Assembly (NCBI GenBank): GCA_947623455.1
Contig: OX392529.1
Coordinates: 2,046,001-2,110,000, forward strand
Source of the DNA: Mimachlamys varia
Taxonomy: Eukaryota > Mollusca > Bivalvia > Pectinida > Pectinidae
DNA: 64,000 nt
Reading direction: 5' to 3'
How positions within the stretch are numbered: the first letter of the stretch is position 1; each line of letters begins with the position of its first letter. Both the position numbers and the translations under genes were made by a program. The notes beneath the pieces were generated by a model. It made no database searches. It saw only the letters and a program-made list of their open reading frames with translations, and was not told the origin of the DNA. Positions 1 to 15,000 of this stretch are shown here, piece after piece.

Positions 1-3000
1 CTACTAAGTCTGGGAGCCCATTGTACTTTGTTGGTCCCGACACTACTAAGTCTGGGAGCCCGTTGTATACGGTTGGTCCCTACACTACAAAGTCTGGGAG
101 CCCGTTGTACTTTGTTGGTCCCGACACTACTAAGTCTGGGAGCCCGTTGTACTTTGTTGGTCCCGACACTACTGAGTCTGGGAGCCATTGTATACTGTTT
201 GTCCCTACACTACTAAGTCTGGGAGCCATTGTACTTTGTTGGTCTGGACACTTCTAAGTCTGGGAGCCTGTTGTATTTTGTTGGTCCCGACACTACTGAG
301 TCTGGGAGCCCGTTGTATACTGTTGGTCTGGACACAACTAAGTCTGGGAGCCATTGTACTTTGTTGGTCCCGACACTACTGAGTCTGGGAGCCCGTTGTA
401 TATGGTTGGTCCCTACACTACTAAGTCTGGGAGCCCGTTGTACTTTGTTGGTCCCGTCACTACTAAGTCTGGGTGCCCGTTGTACTTTGTTGGTCCCGAC
501 ACTACTAAGTCTGGGAGCCCGTTGTATACGGTTTGTCCCTACACTACTAAGTCTGGGAGCCATTGTACTTTGTTGGTCTGGACACTTCTAAGTCTGGGAG
601 CCTGTTGTATTTTGTTGGTCCCGACACTACTAAGTCTGGGAGCCCGTTGTACTTTTTTGGTCCCGACACTACTGAGTCTGGGAGCCCGTTGTATACTGTT
701 GGTCCCACCACTACTAAGTCTGAGAGCCCATTGTATACTGTTGGTCCCGACACTACTAAGTCTGAGAGCCCATTGTACTTTGTTGGTCCCGACACTACTA
801 AGTCTGGGAGCCCGTTGTATACTGTTGGTCCCACCACTACTAAGTCTGAGAGCCCATTGTATACTGTTGGTCCCGACACTACTAAGTCTGAGAGCCCATT
901 GTACTTTGTTGGTCCCGACACTACTAAGTCTGGGAGCCCGTTGTACTTTGTTGGTCTGGACACTACTAAGTCTGGGAGCCCGTTGTACTTTGTTGGTCTG
1001 GACACTTCTAAGTCTGGGAGCCTGTTGTATTTTGTTGGTCCCGACACTACTGAGTCTGGGAGCCCGTTGTATACTGTTGGTCTGGACACTACTAAGTCTG
1101 GGAGCCATTGTACTTTGTTGGTCCCGACACTACTGAGTCTGGGAGCCCGTTGTATATGGTTGGTCCCTACACTACTAAGTCTGGGAGCCCGTTGTACTTT
1201 GTTGGTCCCGACACTACTAAGTCTGGGTGCCCGTTGTACTTTGTTGGTCCCGACACTACTAAGTCTTGGAGCCCGTTGTATACGGTTTGTCCCTACACTA
1301 CTAAGTCTGGGAGCCATTGTACTTTGTTGGTCTGGACACTCCTAAGTCTGGGAGCCTGTTGTATTTTGTTGGTCCCGACACTACTAAGTCTGGGAGCCCG
1401 TTGTACTTTTTTGGTCCCGACACTACTGAGTCTGGGAGCCCGTTGTATACTGTTGGTCCCACCACTACTAAGTCTGAGAGCCCATTGTATACTGTTGGTC
1501 CCGACACTACTAAGTCTGAGAGCCCATTGTACTTTGTTGGTCCCGACACTACTAAGTCTGGGAGCCCGTTGTATACTGTTGGTCCCACCACTACTAAGTC
1601 TGAGAGCCCATTGTATACTGTTGGTCCCGACACTACTAAGTCTGAGAGCCCATTGTACTTTGTTGGTCCCGACACTACTAAGTCTGGGAGCCCGTTGTAC
1701 TTTGTTGGTCTGGACACTACTAAGTCTGGGAGCCCGTTGTACTTTGTTGGTCTGGACACTACTAAGTCAGGGAGCCATTGTACTTTGTTGGTCCCGACAC
1801 TACTGAGTCTGGGAGCCCATTGTATACTGTTGGTCTGGACACTACTAAGTCTGGGAGCCATTGTACTTTGTTGGTCTGGACACTACTAAGTCTGGGAGCC
1901 CATTGTATACTGTTGGTCTGGACACTACTAAGTCTGGGAGCCCATTGTATACTGTTGGTCTGGACACTACTAAGTCTGGGAGCCCATTGTATACTGTTGG
2001 TCTGGACACTACTAAGTCTGGGAGCCCATTGTATACTGTTGGTCTGGACACTACTAAGTCTGGGAGCCCGTTGTACTTTGTTGGTCTGGACACTTCTAAG
2101 TCTGGGAGCCATTGTACTTTGTTGGTCCCGACACTACTGAGTCTGGGAGCCCGTTGTATACTGTTGGTCTGGACACTACTAAGTCTAGGAGCCATTGTAC
2201 TCTGTTGGTCCCGACACTACTAAGTCTGGGAGCCCATTGTATACTGTTGGTCTGGACACTACTAAGTCTGGGAGCCCATTGTACTTTGTTGGTCCCGACA
2301 CTACTAAGTCTGGGAGCCCGTTGTATACGGTTGGTCCCTACACTACAAAGTCTGGGAGCCCGTTGTACTTTGTTGGTCCCGACACTACTAAGTCTGGGAG
2401 CCCGTTGTACTTTGTTGGTCCCGACACTACTGAGTCTGGGAGCCATTGTATACTGTTTGTCCCTACACTACTAAGTCTGGGAGCCATTGTACTTTGTTGG
2501 TCTGGACACTTCTAAGTCTGGGAGCCTGTTGTATTTTGTTGGTCCCGACACTACTGAGTCTGGGAGCCCGTTGTATACTGTTGGTCTGGACACTACTAAG
2601 TCTGGGAGCCATTGTACTTTGTTGGTCCCGACACTACTGAGTCTGGGAGCCCGTTGTATATGGTTGGTCCCTACACTACTAAGTCTGGGAGCCCGTTGTA
2701 CTTTGTTGGTCCCGACACTACTAAGTCTGGGTGCCCGTTGTACTTTGTTGGTCCCGACACTACTAAGTCTGGGAGCCCGTTGTATACGGTTTGTCCCTAC
2801 ACTACTAAGTCTGGGAGCCATTGTACTTTGTTGGTCTGGATACTTCTAAGTCTGGGAGCCTGTTGTATTTTGTTGGTCCCGACACTACTAAGTCTGGGAG
2901 CCCGTTGTACTTTTTTGGTCCCGACACTACTGAGTCTGGGAGCCCGTTGTATACTGTTGGTCCCACCACTACTAAGTCTGAGAGCCCATTGTATACTGTT

Positions 3001-6000
3001 GGTCCCGACACTACTAAGTCTGAGAGCCCATTGTACTTTGTTGGTCCCGACACTACTAAGTCTGGGAGCCCGTTGTATACTGTTGGTCCCACCACTACTA
3101 AGTCTGAGAGCCCATTGTATACTGTTGGTCCCGACACTACTAAGTCTGAGAGCCCATTGTACTTTGTTGGTCCCGACACTACTAAGTCTGGGAGCCCGTT
3201 GTACTTTGTTGGTCTGGACACTACTAAGTCTGGGAGCCCGTTGTACTTTGTTGGTCTGGACACTACTAAGTCAGGGAGCCATTGTACTTTGTTGGTCCCG
3301 ACACTACTGAGTCTGGGAGCCCATTGTATACTGTTGGTCTGGACACTACTAAGTCTGGGAGCCATTGTACTTTGTTGGTCTGGACACTACTAAGTCTGGG
3401 AGCCCATTGTATACTGTTGGTCTGGACACTACTAAGTCTGGGAGCCCATTGTATACTGTTGGTCTGGACACTACTAAGTCTGGGAGCCCGTTGTATACTG
3501 TTGGTCCCACCACTACTAAGTCTGAGAGCCCATTGTATACTGTTGGTCCCGACACTACTAAGTCTGAGAGCCCATTGTACTTTGTTGGTCCCGACACTAC
3601 TAAGTCTGGGAGCCCGTTGTATACTGTTGGTCCCACCACTACTAAGTCTGAGAGCCCATTGTATACTGTTGGTCCCGACACTACTAAGTCTGAGAGCCCA
3701 TTGTACTTTGTTGGTCCCGACACTACTAAGTCTGGGAGCCCGTTGTACTTTGTTGGTCTGGACACTACTAAGTCTGGGAGCCCGTTGTACTTTGTTGGTC
3801 TGGACACTACTAAGTCAGGGAGCCATTGTACTTTGTTGGTCCCGACACTACTGAGTCTGGGAGCCCATTGTATACTGTTGGTCTAGACACTACTAAGTCT
3901 GGGAGCCATTGTACTTTGTTGGTCTGGACACTACTAAGTCTGGGAGCCCATTGTATACTGTTGGTCTGGACACTACTAAGTCTGGGAGCCCATTGTATAC
4001 TGTTGGTCTGGACACTACTAAGTCTGGGAGCCCGTTGTATACTGTTGGTCTGGACACTACTAAGTCTGGGAGCCCATTGTATACTGTTGGTCTGGACACT
4101 ACTAAGTCTGGGAGCCCATTGTATACTGTTGGTCTGGACACTACTAAGTCTGGGAGCCCGTTGTACTTTGTTGGTCCCGACACTACTAAGTCTGGGTGCC
4201 CGTTGTACTTTGTTGGTCCCGACACTACTAAGTCTGGGAGCCCGTTGTATACGGTTTGTCCCTACACTACTAAGTCTGGGAGCCATTGTACTTTGTTGGT
4301 CTGGACACTTCTAAGTCTGGGAGCCTGTTGTATTTTGTTGGTCCCGACACTACTAAGTCTGGGAGCCCGTTGTACTTTTTTGGTCCCGACACTACTGAGT
4401 CTGGGAGCCCGTTGTATACTGTTGGTCCCACCACTACTAAGTCTGAGAGCCCATTGTATACTGTTGGTCCCGACACTACTAAGTCTGAGAGCCCATTGTA
4501 CTTTGTTGGTCCCGACACTACTAAGTCTGGGAGCCCGTTGTATACTGTTGGTCCCACCACTACTAAGTCTGAGAGCCCATTGTATACTGTTGGTCCCGAC
4601 ACTACTAAGTCTGAGAGCCCATTGTACTTTGTTGGTCCCGACACTACTAAGTCTGGGAGCCCGTTGTACTTTGTTGGTCTGGACACTACTAAGTCTGGGA
4701 GCCCGTTGTACTTTGTTGGTCTGGACACTACTAAGTCAGGGAGCCATTGTACTTTGTTGGTCCCGACACTACTGAGTCTGGGAGCCCATTGTATACTGTT
4801 GGTCTGGACACTACTAAGTCTGGGAGCCATTGTACTTTGTTGGTCTGGACACTACTAAGTCTGGGAGCCCATTGTATACTGTTGGTCTGGACACTACTAA
4901 GTCTGGGAGCCCATTGTATACTGTTGGTCTGGACACTACTAAGTCTGGGAGCCCATTGTATACTGTTGGTCTGGACACTACTAAGTCTGGGAGCCCATTG
5001 TATACTGTTGGTCTGGACACTACTAAGTCTGGGAGCCCGTTGTACTTTGTTGGTCTGGACACTACTAAGTCTGGGAGCCATTGTACTTTGTTGGTCCCGA
5101 CACTACTGAGTCTGGGAGCCCGTTGTATACTGTTGGTCTGGACACTACTAAGTCTAGGAGCCATTGTACTCTGTTGGTCCCGACACTACTAAGTCTGGGA
5201 GCCCATTGTATACTGTTGGTCTGGACACTACTAAGTCTGGGAGCCCATTGTACTTTGTTGGTCCCGACACTACTAAGTCTGGGAGCCCGTTGTATACGGT
5301 TGGTCCCTACACTACAAAGTCTGGGAGCCCGTTGTACTTTGTTGGTCCCGACACTACTAAGTCTGGGAGCCCGTTGTACTTTGTTGGTCCCGACACTACT
5401 GAGTCTGGGAGCCATTGTATACTGTTTGTCCCTACACTACTAAGTCTGGGAGCCATTGTACTTTGTTGGTCTGGACACTTCTAAGTCTGGGAGCCTGTTG
5501 TATTTTGTTGGTCCCGACACTACTGAGTCTGGGAGCCCGTTGTATACTGTTGGTCTGGACACTACTAAGTCTGGGAGCCATTGTACTTTGTTGGTCCCGA
5601 CACTACTGAGTCTGGGAGCCCGTTGTATATGGTTGGTCCCTACACTACTAAGTCTGGGAGCCCGTTGTACTTTGTTGGTCCCGACACTACTAAGTCTGGG
5701 TGCCCGTTGTACTTTGTTGGTCCCGACACTACTAAGTCTGGGAGCCCGTTGTATACGGTTTGTCCCTACACTACTAAGTCTGGGAGCCATTGTACTTTGT
5801 TGGTCTGGATACTTCTAAGTCTGGGAGCCTGTTGTATTTTGTTGGTCCCGACACTACTAAGTCTGGGAGCCCGTTGTACTTTTTTGGTCCCGACACTACT
5901 GAGTCTGGGAGCCCGTTGTATACTGTTGGTCCCACCACTACTAAGTCTGAGAGCCCATTGTATACTGTTGGTCCCGACACTACTAAGTCTGAGAGCCCAT

Positions 6001-9000
6001 TGTACTTTGTTGGTCCCGACACTACTAAGTCTGGGAGCCCGTTGTATACTGTTGGTCCCACCACTACTAAGTCTGAGAGCCCATTGTATACTGTTGGTCC
6101 CGACACTACTAAGTCTGAGAGCCCATTGTACTTTGTTGGTCCCGACACTACTAAGTCTGGGAGCCCGTTGTACTTTGTTGGTCTGGACACTACTAAGTCT
6201 GGGAGCCCGTTGTACTTTGTTGGTCTGGACACTACTAAGTCAGGGAGCCATTGTACTTTGTTGGTCCCGACACTACTGAGTCTGGGAGCCCATTGTATAC
6301 TGTTGGTCTGGACACTACTAAGTCTGGGAGCCATTGTACTTTGTTGGTCTGGACACTACTAAGTCTGGGAGCCCATTGTATACTGTTGGTCTGGACACTA
6401 CTAAGTCTGGGAGCCCATTGTATACTGTTGGTCTGGACACTACTAAGTCTGGGAGCCCGTTGTATACTGTTGGTCCCACCACTACTAAGTCTGAGAGCCC
6501 ATTGTATACTGTTGGTCCCGACACTACTAAGTCTGAGAGCCCATTGTACTTTGTTGGTCCCGACACTACTAAGTCTGGGAGCCCGTTGTATACTGTTGGT
6601 CCCACCACTACTAAGTCTGAGAGCCCATTGTATACTGTTGGTCCCGACACTACTAAGTCTGAGAGCCCATTGTACTTTGTTGGTCCCGACACTACTAAGT
6701 CTGGGAGCCCGTTGTACTTTGTTGGTCTGGACACTACTAAGTCTGGGAGCCCGTTGTACTTTGTTGGTCTGGACACTACTAAGTCAGGGAGCCATTGTAC
6801 TTTGTTGGTCCCGACACTACTGAGTCTGGGAGCCCATTGTATACTGTTGGTCTAGACACTACTAAGTCTGGGAGCCATTGTACTTTGTTGGTCTGGACAC
6901 TACTAAGTCTGGGAGCCCATTGTATACTGTTGGTCTGGACACTACTAAGTCTGGGAGCCCATTGTATACTGTTGGTCTGGACACTACTAAGTCTGGGAGC
7001 CCGTTGTATACTGTTGGTCTGGACACTACTAAGTCTGGGAGCCCATTGTATACTGTTGGTCTGGACACTACTAAGTCTGGGAGCCCATTGTATACTGTTG
7101 GTCTGGACACTACTAAGTCTGGGAGCCCGTTGTACTTTGTTGGTCTGGACACTACTAAGTCTGGGAGCCATTGTACTTTGTTGGTCCCGACACTACTGAG
7201 TCTGGGAGCCCGTTGTATACTGTTGGTCTGGACACTACTAAGTCTAGGAGCCATTGTACTCTGTTGGTCCCGACACTACTAAGTCTGGGAGCCCATTGTA
7301 TACTGTTGGTCTGGACACTACTAAGTCTGGGAGCCCATTGTACTTTGTTGGTCCCGACACTACTAAGTCTGGGAGCCCATTGTATACAGTTGGTCCCTAC
7401 ACAACAAAGTCTGGGAGCCCGTTGTACTTTGTTGGTCCCGACACTACTAAGTCTGGGAGCCCGTTGTACTTTGTTGGTCCCGACACTACTGAGTCTGGGA
7501 GCCATTGTATACTGTTTGTCCCTACACTACTAAGTCTGGGAGCCATTGTACTTTGTTGGTCTGGACACTTCTAAGTCTGGGAGCCTGTTGTATTTTGTTG
7601 GTCCCGACACTACTGAGTCTGGGAGCCCGTTGTATACTGTTGGTCTGGACACTACTAAGTCTGGGAGTCATTGTACTTTGTTGGTCCCGACACTACTGAG
7701 TCTGGGAGCCCGTTGTATATGGTTGGTCCCTACACTACTAAGTCTGGGAGCCCGTTGTACTTTGTTGGTCCCGACACTACTAAGTCTGGGTGCCCGTTGT
7801 ACTTTGTTGGTCCCGACACTACTAAGTCTGGGAGCCCGTTGTATATGGTTTGTCCCTACACTACTAAGTCTGGGAGCCATTGTACTTTGTTGGTCTGGAC
7901 ACTTCTAAGTCTGGGAGCCCGTTGTACTTTGTTGGTCCCGACACTACTAAGTCTGGGTGCCCGTTGTACTTTGTTGGTCCCGACACTACTAAGTCTGGGA
8001 GCCCGTTGTATACGGTTTGTCCCTACACTACTAAGTCTGGGAGCCATTGTACTTTGTTGGTCTGGACACTTCTAAGTCTGGAACCTGTTGTATTTTGTTG
8101 GTCCCGACACTACTAAGTCTGGGAGCCCGTTGTACTTTTTTGGTCCCGACACTACTGAGTCTGGGAGCCCGTTGTATACTGTTGGTCCCACCACTACTAA
8201 GTCTGAGAGCCCATTGTATACTGTTGGTCCCGACACTACTAAGTCTGAGAGCCCATTGTACTTTGTTGGTCCCGACACTACTAAGTCTGGGAGCCCGTTG
8301 TATACTGTTGGTCCCACCACTACTAAGTCTGAGAGCCCATTGTATACTGTTGGTCCCGACACTACTAAGTCTGAGAGCCCATTGTACTTTGTTGGTCTGG
8401 ACACTACTAAGTCTGGGAGCCCATTGTACTTTGTTGGTCTGGACACTACTAAGTCTGGGAGCCCATTGTATACTGTTGGTCTGGACACTACTAAGTCAGG
8501 GAGCCATTGTACTTTGTTGGTCCCGACACTACTGAGTCTGGGAGCCCATTGTATACTGTTGGTCTGGACACTACTAAGTCTGGGAGCCATTGTACTTTGT
8601 TGGTCTGGACACTACTAAGTCTGGGAGCCCATTGTATACTGTTGGTCTGGACACTACTAAGTCTGGGAGCCCGTTGTATACTGTTGGTCTGGACACTACT
8701 AAGTCTGGGAGCCCATTGTATACTGTTGGTCTGGACACTACTAAGTCTGGGAGCCCATTGTATACTGTTGGTCTGGACACTACTAAGTCTGGGAGCCCGT
8801 TGTACTTTGTTGGTCTGGACACTACTAAGTCTTGGAGCCATTGTACTTTGTTGGTCCCGACACTACTGAGTCTGGGAGCCCGTTGTATACTGTTGGTCTG
8901 GACACTACTAAGTCTAGGAGCCATTGTACTCTGTTGGTCCCGACACTACTAAGTCTGGGAGCCCATTGTATACTGTTGGTCTGGACACTACTAAGTCTGG

Positions 9001-12000
9001 GAGCCCATTGTACTTTGTTGGTCCCGACACTACTAAGTCTGGGAGCCCGTTGTATACGGTTGGTCCCTACACTACAAAGTCTGGGAGCCCGTTGTACTTT
9101 GTTGGTCCCGACACTACTAAGTCTGGGAGCCCGTTGTACTTTGTTGGTCCCGACACTACTGAGTCTGGGAGCCATTGTATACTGTTTGTCCCGACACTAC
9201 TAAGTCTGGGAGCCATTGTACTTTGTTGGTCTGGACACTTCTAAGTCTGGGAGCCTGTTGTATTTTGTTGGTCCCGACACTACTGAGTCTGGGAGCCCGT
9301 TGTATACTGTTGGTCTGGACACTACTAAGTCTGGGAGCCATTGTATACTGTTTGTCCCGACACTACTAAGTCTGGGAGCCATTGTACTTTGTTGGTCTGG
9401 ACACTTCTAAGTCTGGGAGCCTGTTGTATTTTGTTGGTCCCGACACTACTGAGTCTGGGAGCCCGTTGTATATGGTTGGTCCCTACACTACTAAGTCTGG
9501 GAGCCCGTTGTACTTTGTTGGTCCCGACACTACTAAGTCTGGGTGCCCGTTGTACTTTGTTGGTCCCGACACTACTAAGTCTGGGAGCCCGTTGTATACG
9601 GTTTGTCCCTACACTACTAAGTCTGGGAGCCATTGTACTTTGTTGGTCTGGACACTTCTAAGTCTGGGAGCCTGTTGTATTTTGTTGGTCCCGACACTAC
9701 TAAGTCTGGGAGCCCGTTGTACTTTTTTGGTCCCGACACTACTGAGTCTGGGAGCCCGTTGTATACTGTTGGTCCCACCACTACTAAGTCTGAGAGCCCA
9801 TTGTATATGGTTGGTCCCGACACTACTAAGTCTGAGAGCCCATTGTACTTTGTTGGTCCCGACACTACTAAGTCTGGGAGCCCGTTGTATACTGTTGGTC
9901 CCACCACTACTAAGTCTGAGAGCCCATTGTATACTGTTGGTCCCGACACTACTAAGTCTGAGAGCCCATTGTACTTTGTTGGTCCCGACACTACTAAGTC
10001 TGGGAGCCCGTTGTACTTTGTTGGTCCCGACACTACTAAGTCTGGGAGCCCGTTGTACTTTGTTGGTCCCGACACTTCTTTGTCTGGGAGCCTGTTGTAT
10101 ACGGTTGGTCCCTACACTACTGAGTCTGAGAGCCCATTGTACTTTGTTGGTCCCGACACTACTAAGTCTGAGAGCCCATTGTATACTGTTGGTCCCGACA
10201 CTACTAAGTCTGAGAGCCCATTGTACTTTGTTGGTCCCGACACTACTAAGTCTGGAAGCCATTGTATACTGTTGGTCCCACCACTACTAAGCCTGGGAGC
10301 TCGTTGTATTTTGTTGGTCCTGATACTACTAAGTCTGGGAGCCCATTGTACTTTGTTGGTCCCGACACTACTGAGTCTGGGAGCCTGTTGTATACGGTTG
10401 GTCCCACCATTACTAAGTCTGGGAGCCATTGTACTTTGTTGGTCCCGACACTACTAAGTCTGGGAGCCCGTTGTATTTTGTTGGTCCCACCATTACTAAG
10501 TCTGGGAGCCATTGTACTTTGTTGGTCCCAACACTACTAAGTCTGGGAGCCATTGTACTTTGTTGGTCCCAACACTACTAAGTCTGGGAGCCATTGTACT
10601 TTGTTGGTCCCAACACTACTAAGTCTGGGAGCCCGTTGTACTTTGTTGTTCCCACCACTACAAAGTCTGGGAGCCATTGTACTTTGTTGGTCTGGACACT
10701 ACTAAGTCTGGGAGCCCATTGTATACTGTTGGTCTGGACACTACTAAGTCTGGGAGCCCATTGTATACTGTTGGTCTGGACACTACTAAGTCTGGGAGCC
10801 CGTTGTATACTGTTGGTCCCACCACTACTAAGTCTGAGAGCCCATTGTATACTGTTGGTCCCGACACTACTAAGTCTGAGAGCCCATTGTACTTTGTTGG
10901 TCCCGACACTACTAAGTCTGGGAGCCCGTTGTATACTGTTGGTCCCACCACTACTAAGTCTGAGAGCCCATTGTATACTGTTGGTCCCGACACTACTAAG
11001 TCTGAGAGCCCATTGTACTTTGTTGGTCCCGACACTACTAAGTCTGGGAGCCCGTTGTACTTTGTTGGTCTGGACACTACTAAGTCTGGGAGCCCGTTGT
11101 ACTTTGTTGGTCTGGACACTACTAAGTCAGGGAGCCATTGTACTTTGTTGGTCCCGACACTACTGAGTCTGGGAGCCCATTGTATACTGTTGGTCTGGAC
11201 ACTACTAAGTCTGGGAGCCATTGTACTTTGTTGGTCTGGACACTACTAAGTCTGGGAGCCCATTGTATACTGTTGGTCTGGACACTACTAAGTCTGGGAG
11301 CCCATTGTATACTGTTGGTCTGGACACTACTAAGTCTGGGAGCCCGTTGTATACTGTTGGTCTGGACACTACTAAGTCTGGGAGCCCATTGTATACTGTT
11401 GGTCTGGACACTACTAAGTCTGGGAGCCCATTGTATACTGTTGGTCTGGACACTACTAAGTCTGGGAGCCCGTTGTACTTTGTTGGTCTGGACACTACTA
11501 AGTCTTGGAGCCATTGTACTTTGTTGGTCCCGACACTACTGAGTCTGGGAGCCCGTTGTATACTGTTGGTCTGGACACTACTAAGTCTAGGAGCCATTGT
11601 ACTCTGTTGGTCCCGACACTACTAAGTCTGGGAGCCCATTGTATACTGTTGGTCTGGACACTACTAAGTCTGGGAGCCCATTGTACTTTGTTGGTCCCGA
11701 CACTACTAAGTCTGGGAGCCCGTTGTATACGGTTGGTCCCTACACTACAAAGTCTGGGAGCCCGTTGTACTTTGTTGGTCCCGACACTACTAAGTCTGGG
11801 AGCCCGTTGTACTTTGTTGGTCCCGACACTACTGAGTCTGGGAGCCATTGTATACTGTTTGTCCCGACACTACTAAGTCTGGGAGCCATTGTACTTTGTT
11901 GGTCTGGACACTTCTAAGTCTGGGAGCCTGTTGTATTTTGTTGGTCCCGACACTACTGAGTCTGGGAGCCCGTTGTATACTGTTGGTCTGGACACTACTA

Positions 12001-15000
12001 AGTCTGGGAGCCATTGTATACTGTTTGTCCCGACACTACTAAGTCTGGGAGCCATTGTACTTTGTTGGTCTGGACACTTCTAAGTCTGGGAGCCTGTTGT
12101 ATTTTGTTGGTCCCGACACTACTGAGTCTGGGAGCCCGTTGTATATGGTTGGTCCCTACACTACTAAGTCTGGGAGCCCGTTGTACTTTGTTGGTCCCGA
12201 CACTACTAAGTCTGGGTGCCCGTTGTACTTTGTTGGTCCCGACACTACTAAGTCTGGGAGCCCGTTGTATACGGTTTGTCCCTACACTACTAAGTCTGGG
12301 AGCCATTGTACTTTGTTGGTCTGGACACTTCTAAGTCTGGGAGCCTGTTGTATTTTGTTGGTCCCGACACTACTAAGTCTGGGAGCCCGTTGTACTTTTT
12401 TGGTCCCGACACTACTGAGTCTGGGAGCCCGTTGTATACTGTTGGTCCCACCACTACTAAGTCTGAGAGCCCATTGTATACTGTTGGTCCCGACACTACT
12501 AAGTCTGAGAGCCCATTGTACTTTGTTGGTCCCGACACTACTAAGTCTGGGAGCCCGTTGTATACTGTTGGTCCCACCACTACTAAGTCTGAGAGCCCAT
12601 TGTATACTGTTGGTCCCGACACTACTAAGTCTGAGAGCCCATTGTACTTTGTTGGTCCCGACACTACTAAGTCTGGGAGCCCGTTGTACTTTGTTGGTCC
12701 CGACACTACTAAGTCTGGGAGCCCGTTGTACTTTGTTGGTCCCGACACTTCTTTGTCTGGGAGCCTGTTGTATACGGTTGGTCCCTACACTACTGAGTCT
12801 GAGAGCCCATTGTACTTTGTTGGTCCCGACACTACTAAGTCTGAGAGCCCATTGTATACTGTTGGTCCCGACACTACTAAGTCTGAGAGCCCATTGTACT
12901 TTGTTGGTCCCGACACTACTAAGTCTGGGAGCCATTGTATACTGTTGGTCCCACCACTACTAAGCCTGGGAGCTCGTTGTATTTTGTTGGTCCTGATACT
13001 ACTAAGTCTGGGAGCCCATTGTACTTTGTTGGTCCCGACACTACTGAGTCTGGGAGCCTGTTGTATACGGTTGGTCCCACCATTACTAAGTCTGGGAGCC
13101 ATTGTACTTTGTTGGTCCCGACACTACTAAGTCTGGGAGCCCGTTGTATTTTGTTGGTCCCACCATTACTAAGTCTGGGAGCCATTGTACTTTGTTGGTC
13201 CCAACACTACTAAGTCTGGGAGCCATTGTACTTTGTTGGTCCCAACACTACTAAGTCTGGGAGCCATTGTACTTTGTTGGTCCCAACACTACTAAGTCTG
13301 GGAGCCCGTTGTACTTTGTTGTTCCCACCACTACAAAGTCTGGGAGCCATTGTACTTTGTTGGTCTGGACACTACTAAGTCTGGGAGCCCATTGTATACT
13401 GTTGGTCTGGACACTACTAAGTCTGGGAGCCCATTGTATACTGTTGGTCTGGACACTACTAAGTCTGGGAGCCCGTTGTATACTGTTGGTCCCACCACTA
13501 CTAAGTCTGAGAGCCCATTGTATACTGTTGGTCCCGACACTACTAAGTCTGAGAGCCCATTGTACTTTGTTGGTCCCGACACTACTAAGTCTGGGAGCCC
13601 GTTGTATACTGTTGGTCCCACCACTACTAAGTCTGAGAGCCCATTGTATACTGTTGGTCCCGACACTACTAAGTCTGAGAGCCCATTGTACTTTGTTGGT
13701 CCCGACACTACTAAGTCTGGGAGCCCGTTGTACTTTGTTGGTCTGGACACTACTAAGTCTGGGAGCCCGTTGTACTTTGTTGGTCTGGACACTACTAAGT
13801 CAGGGAGCCATTGTACTTTGTTGGTCCCGACACTACTGAGTCTGGGAGCCCATTGTATACTGTTGGTCTGGACACTACTAAGTCTGGGAGCCATTGTACT
13901 TTGTTGGTCTGGACACTACTAAGTCTGGGAGCCCATTGTATACTGTTGGTCTGGACACTACTAAGTCTGGGAGCCCATTGTATACTGTTGGTCTGGACAC
14001 TACTAAGTCTGGGAGCCCGTTGTATACTGTTGGTCTGGACACTACTAAGTCTGGGAGCCCATTGTATACTGTTGGTCTGGACACTACTAAGTCTGGGAGC
14101 CCATTGTATACTGTTGGTCTGGACACTACTAAGTCTGGGAGCCCGTTGTACTTTGTTGGTCTGGACACTACTAAGTCTGGGAGCCATTGTACTTTGTTGG
14201 TCCCGACACTACTGAGTCTGGGAGCCCGTTGTATACTGTTGGTCTGGACACTACTAAGTCTAGGAGCCATTGTACTCTGTTGGTCCCGACACTACTAAGT
14301 CTGGGAGCCCATTGTATACTGTTGGTCTGGACACTACTAAGTCTGGGAGCCCATTGTACTTTGTTGGTCCCGACACTACTAAGTCTGGGAGCCCGTTGTA
14401 TACGGTTGGTCCCTACACAACAAAGTCTGGGAGCCCGTTGTACTTTGTTGGTCCCGACACTACTAAGTCTGGGAGCCCGTTGTACTTTGTTGGTCCCGAC
14501 ACTACTGAGTCTGGGAGCCATTGTATACTGTTTGTCCCTACACTACTAAGTCTGGGAGCCATTGTACTTTGTTGGTCTGGACACTTCTAAGTCTGGGAGC
14601 CTGTTGTATTTTGTTGGTCCCGACACTACTGAGTCTGGGAGCCCGTTGTATACTGTTGGTCTGGACACTACTAAGTCTGGGAGTCATTGTACTTTGTTGG
14701 TCCCGACACTACTGAGTCTGGGAGCCCGTTGTATATGGTTGGTCCCTACACTACTAAGTCTGGGAGCCCGTTGTACTTTGTTGGTCCCGACACTACTAAG
14801 TCTGGGTGCCCGTTGTACTTTGTTGGTCCCGACACTACTAAGTCTGGGAGCCCGTTGTATACGGTTTGTCCCTACACTACTAAGTCTGGGAGCCATTGTA
14901 CTTTGTTGGTCTGGACACTACTAAGTCTGGGAGCCCATTGTATACTGTTGGTCTGGACACTACTAAGTCTGGGAGCCCATTGTATACTGTTGGTCTGGAC